The notes beneath the pieces are model-generated. The model was not told the origin of the DNA. It searched no databases and worked only from the letters and a program-made list of their open reading frames with translations. Both the position numbers and the translations under genes were made by a program. Below, in pieces: positions 1 to 7,951 of a stretch of DNA of 64,000 bases; within the stretch, counting starts at the first letter, position 1; each line of letters starts with the position of its first letter. Source of the stretch: an uncultured Clostridia bacterium (lineage in GTDB: Bacteria > Bacillota > Clostridia > Lachnospirales > Lachnospiraceae); the NCBI GenBank assembly GCA_947303805.1, contig CAMYZE010000002.1:124001-188000 (forward strand). The letters are read 5' to 3'.

Positions 1-828
1 GTCTGTTTCTTTAATTCTGTCCATCTCGTGTGAGTTTATATAAATGCAATGAGCGAGAAGTGATTTAGGTCCTAAAATATCAAAGTCATCAAGTCTGTCA
101 ACTATTCTTTTTCCATGTTTTTTTAAGCAGTCATGCAAATCTTCTATTCCTTCAGCAACGTGTATGTGGAAACCTACTTCCTTTGGAGTCTCGCTACGAG
201 CAAACTCAAAAGTTTCATTGGAAATAGTAAATTGAGCATGCATACCACACATTGCTTTTATAAAATCATCATTATTCTTTAATGTCTTTTTAATAAAACG
301 AGAGTTTTCAAGAACTGACTTTTTAGATTTTTCCATTCCATCTCTATCAGAAATTTCATAACAAAGAACTGAACGAACACCAAGCTCTCTTGCAGCCTCT
401 TCTATAGCATCAAGTGAACCATCTATCTCACCAAATGAAGCATGGTGGTCAAATGTTGTAGTACAACCATTTTTAATAGATTCTATGTAAGTTTGAATTG
501 CAGAAAGTTTTGTAAACTCATTGTCAAGGTTTCTATCGAGTGTCCACCACAAACCGTCTAATATAGTAAGGAAATCTTTTGCAACATAGCCTTTAATATT
601 TAGACCTCTTGCAAGAGCAGAATAGATGTGTTCATGCATATTGATAAATGCTGGCATAACAACAGCACCCTTAGCATCTATCATCTCTGCATTTGTATAC
701 TTAGATTTTAATGCACTACTGTCACCAACTTCTACAATTTTGTTTCCACCAATTGCAACTGCACCACTATTTATAAGTGGATTTTTCTCATCTCTTGTAA
801 CTACTCTTCCATTAAACACTAGAATCAT
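1..828 (-). CDS. ssnA: SsnA-family putative aminohydrolase (C-terminus cut by window edge)
   Basis: I translated this from the minus strand; it starts at the ATG at 828 behind a strong AAAGGAGG site and stays open to base 1, giving 276 residues of a family usually near 440. It begins MILVFNGRVVTRDEKNPL, typical of the small beta domain of amidohydrolases. The metal site NMHEHIYSALARG lies near residues 63-75, followed by TTTFDHHASFGE, FHIHVAEG and LLAHCIYI, which fit the metal-dependent hydrolase barrel. SsnA is a putative deaminase or hydrolase encoded in the E. coli purine/selenium gene region. It is the last visible gene of the ygeX-to-ssnA operon, 35 nt after xdhC. The family call is strong. 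The exact substrate is not known from sequence, and the missing C-terminus lies left of the window. Confidence 0.87.
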   Translation of the reverse strand, partial: MILVFNGRVVTRDEKNPLINSGAVAIGGNKIVEVGDSSALKSKYTNAEMIDAKGAVVMPAFINMHEHIYSALARGLNIKGYVAKDFLTILDGLWWTLDRNLDNEFTKLSAIQTYIESIKNGCTTTFDHHASFGEIDGSLDAIEEAARELGVRSVLCYEISDRDGMEKSKKSVLENSRFIKKTLKNNDDFIKAMCGMHAQFTISNETFEFARSETPKEVGFHIHVAEGIEDLHDCLKKHGKRIVDRLDDFDILGPKSLLAHCIYINSHEMDRIKETD

Positions 829-844
829 AACTTTCCTCCTTTTA

Positions 845-870
845 GCTCGGCAAGCGCTCACCACTACGAT
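845..870 (-). repeat. Intercistronic GC-rich repeat, copy 1 (xdhC/ssnA junction)
   Basis: A degenerate member of the family found at each spaced junction of this operon. Read on the minus strand it begins ATCGTAGTGGTGAGCGC and ends GCCGAGC. The TAG at 864-866 inside the repeat is the stop codon of xdhC, so the last codon of that gene lies within the repeat. The ssnA ribosome site follows directly. There is no U tract, so it does not look like an intrinsic terminator. Confidence 0.65.
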
Positions 871-1463
871 TTTGTCACATCGTTATTTTGCATTTCTAGA
901 ACATCTTTAAGCATCTTTTCTTTCTCTTCATCTGGCAAATCAAATGAAGTAGTGGAAGGTTGAACTTCATATGGTATACCAAGTTTGTCCATATTATGTT
1001 TTATTGCATGTTCAATTGCTGTAACTATGTTCATATAACCAGTGCAACGGCAAAGGTTTCCTGTGATAAGCTCTTTGATTTCATCTCTAGTGTATGGCTT
1101 GTTTGCACCTACTATCTCAACTGCTTTTAGGATAAATCCAGGTGTGCAGAAACCACATTGAACTGCAGCCTGCTTAATAAATTCTTTTTGGACATCAGTA
1201 ATATCACCATTCGTCTCATCTTTTAGACCTTCAACTGTCACGATATCTTTTCCTACAGCCCATATAGTAAGATAGATACAACTATCCACGCATTTTCCAT
1301 TTAAAAGAACAGAACAAGCTCCACACTCGCCAACTTCGCAGCCTTTTTTTATAGAAGTTAATCTTAGTTCATTTCTAAGAGTCTCGTATAATGATTCTCT
1401 CTCATCAACTGCGACTTCTTGGTCTTTTCCATTTACATGGAGTGTAATTATTTTTTTAGACAT
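864..1463 (-). CDS. xdhC: Xanthine dehydrogenase, iron-sulfur subunit (XdhC-type)
   Basis: This is the 199-residue two-[2Fe-2S] subunit of a molybdenum hydroxylase. It passes electrons from the molybdenum site on XdhA to the FAD on XdhB. The plant-type cluster ligands are Cys42, Cys47, Cys50 and Cys62 (GCEVGECGAC then C-x11-C). The second, helical cluster ligands are Cys103, Cys106 (QCGFC) and Cys138, Cys140 (LCRC). The length is slightly longer than the usual 155-165 because of a charged 40-residue tail after the second domain. The ATG overlaps the end of xdhB by 8 nt and has a strong AGGAGG site within xdhB, suggesting translational coupling. Family and role are secure. Whether the enzyme works on xanthine, hypoxanthine or another purine is not readable from this subunit. 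Confidence 0.93.
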   Translation of the reverse strand: MSKKIITLHVNGKDQEVAVDERESLYETLRNELRLTSIKKGCEVGECGACSVLLNGKCVDSCIYLTIWAVGKDIVTVEGLKDETNGDITDVQKEFIKQAAVQCGFCTPGFILKAVEIVGANKPYTRDEIKELITGNLCRCTGYMNIVTAIEHAIKHNMDKLGIPYEVQPSTTSFDLPDEEKEKMLKDVLEMQNNDVTKS

Positions 1464-2352
1464 AATATTCTATCTTTCCTCCTGCTCTTCTTATTGAATT
1501 AACAAGTGATCTTTTTGCCATTTCTTTTATGAGTTGTTCTCTGAACTCTTTACTTGCACGCCAACTATCTCTTGGCTTCATTTCTTCAAGTGCAAGTTTT
1601 GCAAACTCATCAAGTAATGTCTTATCATCAAGCTTTTTCCCTTTAGCAAATTCTTCTGCTTTGTATGCTCTACTTGGTGTTGGTGCCGCAACGCCATAGG
1701 CAATCTTTACATCTTCTATAGCATCTTTTGCACTATTTAATTTCACAAGAACTGAACAACCAAGTGTTGCTATCTCAAGTGATTTTCTCTTTCCATATTT
1801 AAAATAATATCCATGATAATTTTCAAAATTTTCTTTTTTAATTACGAAGTGTTTACATACTTCACATCTATCACGAACAGTTTTTCCAGGTCCTGTATAA
1901 AAGTCTTTTATATTAACTGTTCTCTCACCATTTGGTCCTTCGAGTACAATGTCTGCCTGTAATGCAGTCATAGTAGACGCTGAATCAGCAGAAGTTGCAC
2001 CATTACAAATATTGCCTCCAATAGTACCCGTCTGTCTAATCTGAGGTCCTCCCACAGTATTTACTGCCTCGCCAAGTGATGGAATATATTTTTGTATTAT
2101 CTCATTATGAGTAATATCATAAAAACATGTGCCCGCACCAATAATTATATTGCCACTACCGTCTTGTTTAACTCCTTTTAGTTCTGCAATATTATGGATT
2201 GACACAAGTCCCATGCCTGCATCTTTGCCTTCACGAACGCGGATTAAAACATCAGTGCCACCACTCACTATCTCAGAATTTTCATTCTCAACAAGTTTCT
2301 TAATGGCATCTTTTACATCCTTCGCTTCGTAAACAAAACTTACATCAAACAT
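1456..2352 (-). CDS. xdhB: Xanthine dehydrogenase, FAD-binding subunit (XdhB-type)
   Basis: A 298-residue FAD subunit of the molybdenum hydroxylase. The FAD-binding signatures are EIVSGGTDVLIRVREG near residues 28-42 and TVGGPQIRQTGTIGGNI near 99-115, followed by CNGATSADS. The C-terminal CO-dehydrogenase flavoprotein domain is present. One oddity is a CEVC pair at residues 163-166, where I would expect a run like PGEIL in relatives; its meaning is unknown. The ATG has a good AAGGAG site immediately after repeat copy 2. The gene overlaps xdhC and follows the MOSC gene, so the three Xdh subunits are split by one accessory gene. Confidence 0.92.
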   Translation of the reverse strand: MFDVSFVYEAKDVKDAIKKLVENENSEIVSGGTDVLIRVREGKDAGMGLVSIHNIAELKGVKQDGSGNIIIGAGTCFYDITHNEIIQKYIPSLGEAVNTVGGPQIRQTGTIGGNICNGATSADSASTMTALQADIVLEGPNGERTVNIKDFYTGPGKTVRDRCEVCKHFVIKKENFENYHGYYFKYGKRKSLEIATLGCSVLVKLNSAKDAIEDVKIAYGVAAPTPSRAYKAEEFAKGKKLDDKTLLDEFAKLALEEMKPRDSWRASKEFREQLIKEMAKRSLVNSIRRAGGKIEYYV

Positions 2353-2365
2353 TTATACTCCTTTC

Positions 2366-2393
2366 GAGCTCGCAGTGCTCGCCCTTACGATTA
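2366..2393 (-). repeat. Intercistronic GC-rich repeat, copy 2 (MOSC/xdhB junction)
   Basis: On the minus strand this copy reads TAATCGTAAGGGCGAGC, a short loop, then GCGAGCTC. Its first three bases (2391-2393) are the TAA stop of the MOSC gene. The xdhB ribosome site AAGGAG starts right after it. It fills nearly the whole 38-nt spacer. Confidence 0.75.
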
Positions 2394-2828
2394 CAATTCT
2401 ATTTCGTCGCCTGGCTTGATTTTTCCACCAGTAATTACTTTTGTAAATATTCCTTCTCGTGGCATCACACAGTCACCTGTGATTTTTCTTATCTCACAAC
2501 TTGCATGACACTCTTTACCAATTTGAGTTACTTCTAAAGTGCAGTCTCCAACTTTCATTCTCTGACCTATTTTTAATTCATATAAAACTATGCCCGTATC
2601 TATTAATATGTTTTCTGCAAATGCTCCAGGTTCAAGTTTAAAACTTATCTTTGACTGCATTTTATTGACACTATCAATGCTTAAAAGACTAACTTGCCTA
2701 TGCCAATCACCACTATGAGCATCTCCAACTATTCCTTTGTCATTAACTTCTACAAAGTCAACCGCGTGTTTAACAACACCCTTTTTTTCACTTATACATA
2801 CTGCTAAAACTTTTGACTTGTTGTACAT
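2391..2828 (-). CDS. MOSC-domain protein linked to molybdenum hydroxylase
   Basis: A 145-residue single MOSC domain. Visible family features are GDAHSGDWHRQVSLL near residues 35-49, PGAFAENI near 67-74, and a cysteine-rich strand with Cys107, Cys111 and Cys120 (GKECHASCE, then GDC). MOSC domains occur in molybdenum cofactor sulfurases and related cofactor-handling proteins and are thought to bind sulfur-containing cofactor forms. Small stand-alone versions occur in clostridial molybdenum hydroxylase operons. Its position between xdhA and xdhB suggests a role in finishing the molybdenum cofactor, possibly adding the sulfido or seleno ligand. That role is inference. The ATG has an AAGGA site. 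Confidence 0.85.
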   Translation of the reverse strand: MYNKSKVLAVCISEKKGVVKHAVDFVEVNDKGIVGDAHSGDWHRQVSLLSIDSVNKMQSKISFKLEPGAFAENILIDTGIVLYELKIGQRMKVGDCTLEVTQIGKECHASCEIRKITGDCVMPREGIFTKVITGGKIKPGDEIEL

Positions 2829-2870
2829 AATATTTGTCCTTATAATTTAGTATTTTTCCTTTTTAAATAC

Positions 2871-2898
2871 GGGCTCGTAAAACTCGCCTCTATGATTA
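2871..2898 (-). repeat. Intercistronic GC-rich repeat, copy 3 (xdhA/MOSC junction)
   Basis: On the minus strand it reads TAATCATAGAGGCGAG, then TTTTA, then CGAGCCC. The leading TAA is the xdhA stop codon at 2896-2898. The MOSC ribosome site lies about 35 nt further on. The arms pair only partly, as in the other copies. Confidence 0.75.
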
Positions 2899-5235
2899 AA
2901 TCATCCCCTTCTCTTTAAACTCATGCACTAGTCTTTGTGCAGTGAGTGGGAATTCGTTGAAGCCGATACCTGTGGCATTTAGGACTGCATTACGGATAGC
3001 AACAGCAGGTGCTACTGTAGGTGGCTCTCCTAAAGCTTTATTGCCATAGCCTCCTGTTGGGTCTTTCATAACTACAAACTCAACTTTAAAATCTGGTGAG
3101 TCCATAGCAGTTGGTATTTTATAATCAAGAAGATTATTGTTATATGGTTTTCCAGTTTTTGGATCTAATATAAACTCTTCACTCATTCCATAGCCAAGAC
3201 TCATAGACATACCACCATGAACTTGTGCTGTGGCAAGTGCTGGATTTATTAAAGTTCCTGAATCATGAACACTTATTATATCTTTTACATTTATGATGCC
3301 AAGTGGCATATCAACTTCTATATCAGCAAATGTGCAACCTGATGCAAATGTATTTGTGTGAATATCTGTAGTCTTCTCAGCTGTTATATGTTGATTATTG
3401 GTAAAAGAATAAAATGCTGTCGTAGATAATTTTTCAAGTGAAACTAATTTTTCTTTGCTTTTAATATCTACAACGTAATTGTCAAATACATCTAAATCTT
3501 CTAACTTCTTTCCTTTAAGTTTTTCTTCATCTTCCATAGTTAGTGCATACTCGCATATTTTCTTTTTGAGAATAACTCCACATTCTTTAATTGCATTTCC
3601 TGTTACATAAGTTTGGCGTGAACCATATGCACCTGTATCAAATGGAGTAATATCTGTATCTTGTGAACTCATCACAAATACTTTATCAGGACTTATTCCA
3701 GTTGACTCTGCAGCGATTTGAGTAAATACAGTATCAGCACCTTGCCCAATTTCTGTTGCACCTATTGATAACTGCATAGAGCCATCTTGATTTAATATCA
3801 TACGAACTGAAGCTGTCTCAAGTGCTATAGGAGCAACTGCTGTCTGATATATGAAGCAGCACATTCCTATTCCTCTTCTTATAGGTCCTGTCTGATTTTT
3901 ATATTCTTCTCTCTTCTTTTCCCAATCAATTTTTTTAGAGCCAATCTCAAGACATTTCTTTAATCCATAAGTATAAAACTCTACTCCGCCAGCTTTAAGA
4001 TTTTCATCACAGAGATTATCCATTCTAAATTTTAATGGATCAAATCCACCTTTTTCGCAAATATCATCAGTTAATGTCTCTGCAAATGACACAGCCTGTG
4101 GTACGCCATAAGCACGCATAGCAGCAGATGTTGGCGCATTTGTCCATACAGTATAAGCCTCTGAATTTACCCCAAGAGGATTTTTATATAAGTTTTGAAA
4201 TATTCCTGCACACTTTGCTGTGATACTGTGACCATGTGCTGCATACCCTCCATTTGTACTATAATTTACTAACTCTCTACACAAAAGTTTTCCATCTTTT
4301 GTTGCAAGACCTCTCACATCACCATCCATAGGATGTCTTGTTCTTGTGCCTACCATAGTTTCTTCTCTTGGTATCTCAAGCATTACTGGTTTCCCACCAC
4401 ATTTAACTGAAAGCCAAGCATTAAGTGGCTCGTATAACATATCTTGCTTATTGCCAAAGCCACCACCAATATACGGCTTAATTACTCTAACTTTACCCCA
4501 AGGAATGTTAAGCGCTTGTGCAACAACACGACGACAAATATGTGGGAGTTGAGTTGATGCAACTACTGTTACTTTTCCATTTGTATCAACATAAGCATAT
4601 GAAATTGGTAACTCTATATGACAATGTGAAATTCTTGGAGTTTTAACATTTTTTACTACTTCAATTAAATTTTCTTCGCCATATTCAGCGATTGCTTTCT
4701 TTTTTGCTTCATCATAATTAAAATCATCACTTGATTTAAATGAAGTATGAGCAATTACATTATCTTTTCTCCAATTTGGATGAAGTATAGGAGCATCTTT
4801 ATCATTAAGCATTGAACGAGCATCAGTATGAACTGGGTATTCTTTATATTCAACTTTTATAAGTTTTAATGCTTTATCACAGGCAACATTATCAACTGCC
4901 ACAACTGCTGCTATATCATCACCATAAAATCTTACTCGTTTATTCAATAATTTTTTATCAGCAATATCTTGGTGCTTTTCATCAGTTGACCAAGGATGAC
5001 CAGCAGTTGGAAACTCTACGTCTGGTACATCAAAACAAGTAAAAACTCCAACGACACCAGGGACTTTTCTTGCTTCTGTCACATCCATACTAATTACTTC
5101 ACCATTAGCAATAGTAGAATGTAAAACTTTCGCTATAAGACAATCTCTCGGTGCCAAGTCAGCAGTATATTTTGCACTGCCAGTTACTTTAGCATATGCA
5201 TCCACTCTCAAATTACTTTTTCCAATGTAATCCAT
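2896..5235 (-). CDS. xdhA: Xanthine dehydrogenase, molybdenum-binding subunit (XdhA-type)
   Basis: The 779-residue catalytic subunit of a molybdenum hydroxylase that oxidises a purine ring carbon. I place the start at 5235 (MDYIGKSNLRVDAYAKVTG) because AAGGAG lies about 7 nt upstream; the longer open frame runs into a repeat. N-terminal residues 1-130 form the a/b hammerhead domain. The cofactor loop GGGFGNKQ is at about 257-264, AMRAYGVPQ at about 372-380, and GATEIGQGAD at about 492-501. The likely catalytic glutamate is Glu737 in ALGEPPTVAPA. Relatives encoded beside ygeW, ygeX and ygeY belong to the selenium-dependent molybdenum hydroxylase group, in which labile selenium sits at the active site. 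The linkage is established; its use here is inference. Substrate specificity is not certain. Confidence 0.92.
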   Translation of the reverse strand: MDYIGKSNLRVDAYAKVTGSAKYTADLAPRDCLIAKVLHSTIANGEVISMDVTEARKVPGVVGVFTCFDVPDVEFPTAGHPWSTDEKHQDIADKKLLNKRVRFYGDDIAAVVAVDNVACDKALKLIKVEYKEYPVHTDARSMLNDKDAPILHPNWRKDNVIAHTSFKSSDDFNYDEAKKKAIAEYGEENLIEVVKNVKTPRISHCHIELPISYAYVDTNGKVTVVASTQLPHICRRVVAQALNIPWGKVRVIKPYIGGGFGNKQDMLYEPLNAWLSVKCGGKPVMLEIPREETMVGTRTRHPMDGDVRGLATKDGKLLCRELVNYSTNGGYAAHGHSITAKCAGIFQNLYKNPLGVNSEAYTVWTNAPTSAAMRAYGVPQAVSFAETLTDDICEKGGFDPLKFRMDNLCDENLKAGGVEFYTYGLKKCLEIGSKKIDWEKKREEYKNQTGPIRRGIGMCCFIYQTAVAPIALETASVRMILNQDGSMQLSIGATEIGQGADTVFTQIAAESTGISPDKVFVMSSQDTDITPFDTGAYGSRQTYVTGNAIKECGVILKKKICEYALTMEDEEKLKGKKLEDLDVFDNYVVDIKSKEKLVSLEKLSTTAFYSFTNNQHITAEKTTDIHTNTFASGCTFADIEVDMPLGIINVKDIISVHDSGTLINPALATAQVHGGMSMSLGYGMSEEFILDPKTGKPYNNNLLDYKIPTAMDSPDFKVEFVVMKDPTGGYGNKALGEPPTVAPAVAIRNAVLNATGIGFNEFPLTAQRLVHEFKEKGMI

Positions 5236-5257
5236 AATTTGCTCCTTTATTACAATT

Positions 5258-5282
5258 GGGCTCACAAAGCTCGCCCCTACAC
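5258..5282 (-). repeat. Intercistronic GC-rich repeat, copy 4a (GGGCGAG type)
   Basis: On the minus strand it reads GTGTAGGGGCGAGC, a loop, then GTGAGCCC. It lies directly downstream of copy 4b in the ygeW-xdhA spacer, making a back-to-back pair. The xdhA ribosome site follows within about 15 nt. Confidence 0.7.
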
Positions 5283-5310
5283 GTGCGGATGGCATCCGCC
5301 TCTGCGATTA
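5283..5310 (-). repeat. Intercistronic GC-rich repeat, copy 4b (GGCGGAT type)
   Basis: On the minus strand it reads TAATCGCAGAGGCGGATG, then CCATCCGCAC. The arms GCGGAT and ATCCGC pair perfectly. The first three bases (5308-5310) are the ygeW stop codon. It is the second subtype of the family, closest to the copy at 16143-16166. Confidence 0.72.
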
Positions 5311-6498
5311 TGCGTGCACTCTTGCTTTGTTTGCTGACTCAAGTGCTTTAAGTGTAGCAACTGGATCTTTAAACTTAGCAAGGAAAATCATTGCTGCGAT
5401 AACATATGGTTTGAAGCTTGCTTCTTTGTAAAGTGGATCTCTATATCTATCAAATACTGAACCATCAACTTCACCTTCTTTACAAGATACTCCAGTTATA
5501 TCAGCTGGGAGGCAGTGCATATAAAGTGCTTTGCCACCCTTAGTGAGTTTCATCATCTCTTCTGTACAAGCCCAATCTTTATGTTGTGCATTTTGAGCAA
5601 GTAACTCTTTCTCAAGAGCCTTGATACCATCTGTATCACCTTTGCCATAAAGGTCTGTTCTCTTTTCCATAGCTTTAAATGGTGCCCAAGATTTTGGATA
5701 TACTATATCAGCATCTTTAAATGCTTCTTTCATATCATTTGTCTTTGTGAATTTTCCACCAGTAGCAGCTGCATTCTTCTTTGCAACTTCTTCTACTTCA
5801 GGCATAACTTCATATCCTTCTGGATGTGCAAGGCATACTTCCATACCAAGACGAGTGAAAAGTCCTATAACACCTTGAGGAACTGATAATGGCTTACCAT
5901 ATGATGGTGAATATGCCCAAGTCATAGCAATCTTCTTTCCTTTAAGATTTTCAATGCCGCCGAATTCATGAATTACATGAAGAGCATCAGCCATACATTG
6001 AGTTGGGTGGTCAATATCACATTGAAGATTTACAAGAGTTGGTTTTTGCTCAAGAACTCCATCCTTATGGCCTTGAGTAACAGCTTCAACTACTTCTTTT
6101 TGATATGTATGACCTTTACCGATATACATATCATCTCTTATACCAATTACATCTGCCATAAATGAAATCATATTAGCTGTCTCTCTAACCGTCTCACCAT
6201 GAGCTATTTGTGATTTTCCTTCATCTAGATCTTGAACTTCAAGTCCTAAAAGGTTACAAGCTGATGCAAATGAAAATCTAGTTCTTGTAGAATTATCTCT
6301 AAATAGAGAAATTCCAAGTCCTGAGTCAAATACTTTTGTAGATATATTTCTCTCTCTTAAAGCGCGAAGTGCATCTGCAACTTCCCATACTGCTTTAATC
6401 TCATCATCTGTCTTATCCCATGTAAGAAAGAAATCCCCCTCATACATATTTTTAAAATTTAATTTACTTAACCCTTCAATTGCTTTGTTGAAATCCAT
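5308..6498 (-). CDS. ygeW: YgeW-type carbamoyltransferase
   Basis: A 396-residue member of the aspartate/ornithine carbamoyltransferase superfamily in the YgeW (knotted) branch. The carbamoyl-phosphate loop is STRTR at residues 70-74 (FRDNSTRTRFSF). The second conserved motif is HPTQ at 164-167 and the third is HCLP at 328-331, all intact. E. coli YgeW does not behave as an ordinary ornithine or aspartate carbamoyltransferase. Work on anaerobic uric-acid use links it to a ureido intermediate from which carbamoyl phosphate is released for ATP production. I recall the substrate as 2,3-diureidopropionate but cannot confirm it from sequence. The ATG has an AAGGAG site and the gene lies between ygeY and xdhA. 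Confidence 0.92.
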   Translation of the reverse strand: MDFNKAIEGLSKLNFKNMYEGDFFLTWDKTDDEIKAVWEVADALRALRERNISTKVFDSGLGISLFRDNSTRTRFSFASACNLLGLEVQDLDEGKSQIAHGETVRETANMISFMADVIGIRDDMYIGKGHTYQKEVVEAVTQGHKDGVLEQKPTLVNLQCDIDHPTQCMADALHVIHEFGGIENLKGKKIAMTWAYSPSYGKPLSVPQGVIGLFTRLGMEVCLAHPEGYEVMPEVEEVAKKNAAATGGKFTKTNDMKEAFKDADIVYPKSWAPFKAMEKRTDLYGKGDTDGIKALEKELLAQNAQHKDWACTEEMMKLTKGGKALYMHCLPADITGVSCKEGEVDGSVFDRYRDPLYKEASFKPYVIAAMIFLAKFKDPVATLKALESANKARVHA

Positions 6499-6525
6499 AA
6501 TTTTATTCTCCTTATTATTTTAATG

Positions 6526-6550
6526 GGGCTCGTAAAACTCGCCCGTACAT
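6526..6550 (-). repeat. Intercistronic GC-rich repeat, copy 5 (ygeY/ygeW junction)
   Basis: On the minus strand it reads ATGTACGGGCGAG, TTTTA, then CGAGCCCC. It begins 2 nt after the ygeY stop codon and ends about 15 nt before the ygeW ribosome site. The core GGGCGAGTTTTACGAGCCC matches copy 3 at all but one position (copy 3 has AGGC where this has GGGC). Confidence 0.75.
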
Positions 6551-6552
6551 TT

Positions 6553-7890
6553 TTATTTCTTTACATTCTCTGCGTGAGTTGTTGGAAGTGCTGCATACAT
6601 TGCAGCACAAGTTACTAAATCTTGTTTCCAAGTAATTTCATTTGGTGCATGAGCTTGTGCTTCTGCTCCAGGTCCAAAGCCGATGCAGTCAACTTTATTT
6701 CTTCCCATAATAGTCACGCCATTTGTAGAGAATGTCCACTTATCAAGAAGCGGTCTCTTCTCTCTCATCTCTATAGTGTCTTTAGTTCCAATTCTCTTGT
6801 CAGTTCCAAAGAGACTCTTGTATGTCTCAACCATTGATTCGCAAAGTGGATGCTTTGGATCTAACCACCAAGTTGGGAAATAGCATTCGATTGGATATAC
6901 AAGACCTGTGTAAGATGGTGAATCGTAATTATACATAGACACCACTACATCTTTTGCATACTTCTTGCATGCAGGTAAATCTCTTATCTCTTGAAGACAT
7001 GATTCAAATGTCTCACCTGCAGTCATTCTTCTATCAAGTGATACCCAGCAACTATCAGCAACTGCACATCTACTTGGTGATGTGTATCCGATTTGAGAAA
7101 CAGTTACTGTTCCTTTTCCAAGGAAATTTGCTGCTTCTGCATCTTTATTAAACTTAGGGTCAAGCATCTTTACAAGACCTTTGATTTCTCCACTTGTATC
7201 ATTATCATTTAATGCTCTAACTTCAGTTAAGATATCTGCCATTTTATAAATTGCATTATCACCTCTCTCTGGAGCTGAACCGTGGCAAGAAACACCTTTT
7301 ACATCTACTCTTATTTCCATACGACCACGGTGACCTCTGTAGATACCACCATCAGTTGGCTCAGTAGATACAACAAACTCAGGAACAATCTTGTCTTCCT
7401 TTATAATATATTGCCAGCAAAGACCATCACAATCTTCTTCTTGCACTGTTCCTACTACCATTATCTTTACATCAGCTGGAATAAGATTCATATCTTTCAT
7501 AATCTTAGCTCCATATACTGATGAAACTATACCGCCAAGTTGGTCAGAAACTCCACGACCACCTACTTGATTATCATCTTCAAATCCCTCATATGGATCG
7601 AATTTCCAGTTTGCTTTATTACCTATACCAACAGTATCTATGTGTGCATCGAAGGCGAAAATTCTATTGCCCTTTCCCATGAAGCCATAAACATTTCCCA
7701 TCTTATCAACTACCACTTCATCAAAGCCAACCTTCTCCATCTCTTCTTTAATTACTCTTATGTGTTCTTTTTCACCACAAGACTCACCAGGATATTTAAC
7801 TATATTCCTTAAAAATGCAACCATATCCTTTTTGTAGCCTTCTGCTTTTTCTTTGATTTGAGCTAATTGCTCACTACTTAACTTTGCCAT
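6553..7890 (-). CDS. ygeY: YgeY-family metal-dependent hydrolase (M20)
   Basis: A 445-residue M20 di-metal amidohydrolase of the YgeY selenium-metabolism-linked branch. I set the start at the ATG at 7890 ([11 protein letters not shown]) behind GGAGGG; the frame also opens at a TTG that overlaps this ribosome site. Metal ligands visible are His83 and Asp85 ([11 protein letters not shown]), Asp116, the Glu151-Glu152 pair ([10 protein letters not shown]) and His414 (AHAPNE). The lid or dimer domain fills about 195-310. In this cluster it is thought to cleave a carbamoyl or ureido linkage upstream of the YgeX ammonia-lyase during purine breakdown. The family is clear. The precise reaction is inference. 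Confidence 0.91.
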   Translation of the reverse strand: MAKLSSEQLAQIKEKAEGYKKDMVAFLRNIVKYPGESCGEKEHIRVIKEEMEKVGFDEVVVDKMGNVYGFMGKGNRIFAFDAHIDTVGIGNKANWKFDPYEGFEDDNQVGGRGVSDQLGGIVSSVYGAKIMKDMNLIPADVKIMVVGTVQEEDCDGLCWQYIIKEDKIVPEFVVSTEPTDGGIYRGHRGRMEIRVDVKGVSCHGSAPERGDNAIYKMADILTEVRALNDNDTSGEIKGLVKMLDPKFNKDAEAANFLGKGTVTVSQIGYTSPSRCAVADSCWVSLDRRMTAGETFESCLQEIRDLPACKKYAKDVVVSMYNYDSPSYTGLVYPIECYFPTWWLDPKHPLCESMVETYKSLFGTDKRIGTKDTIEMREKRPLLDKWTFSTNGVTIMGRNKVDCIGFGPGAEAQAHAPNEITWKQDLVTCAAMYAALPTTHAENVKK

Positions 7891-7923
7891 ATTTATTCCC
7901 TCCAAAATTATTTTTTATATGTT

Positions 7924-7951
7924 GGGCTCGTGAAACTCGCCCCTACGATTA
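7924..7951 (-). repeat. Intercistronic GC-rich repeat, copy 6 (ygeX/ygeY junction)
   Basis: The clearest copy. On the minus strand it reads TAATCGTAGGGGCGAG, TTTCA, then CGAGCCC. The leading TAA at 7949-7951 is the ygeX stop codon. The ygeY ribosome site GGAGGG follows about 22 nt later. Confidence 0.78.

Noticed and set aside
5236-5295. A longer xdhA start at 5295
   Set aside because: The extra 20 codons run through the intercistronic repeat, while the ATG at 5235 has a normal ribosome site and the family N-terminus. Similar longer starts for proS (17670), glmM (44105), tetR (25439) and ygeY (7905) were set aside for the same kind of reason.
2896-7890. Selenocysteine codons in the Xdh, YgeW or YgeY genes
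   Set aside because: All frames are full length without internal TGA. The linked selenium chemistry in this enzyme group uses a labile cofactor ligand rather than selenocysteine.
2366-7951. The purine-operon repeats as intrinsic terminators
   Set aside because: The arms pair only partly and no T run follows. Terminating at every junction would also break a single operon.
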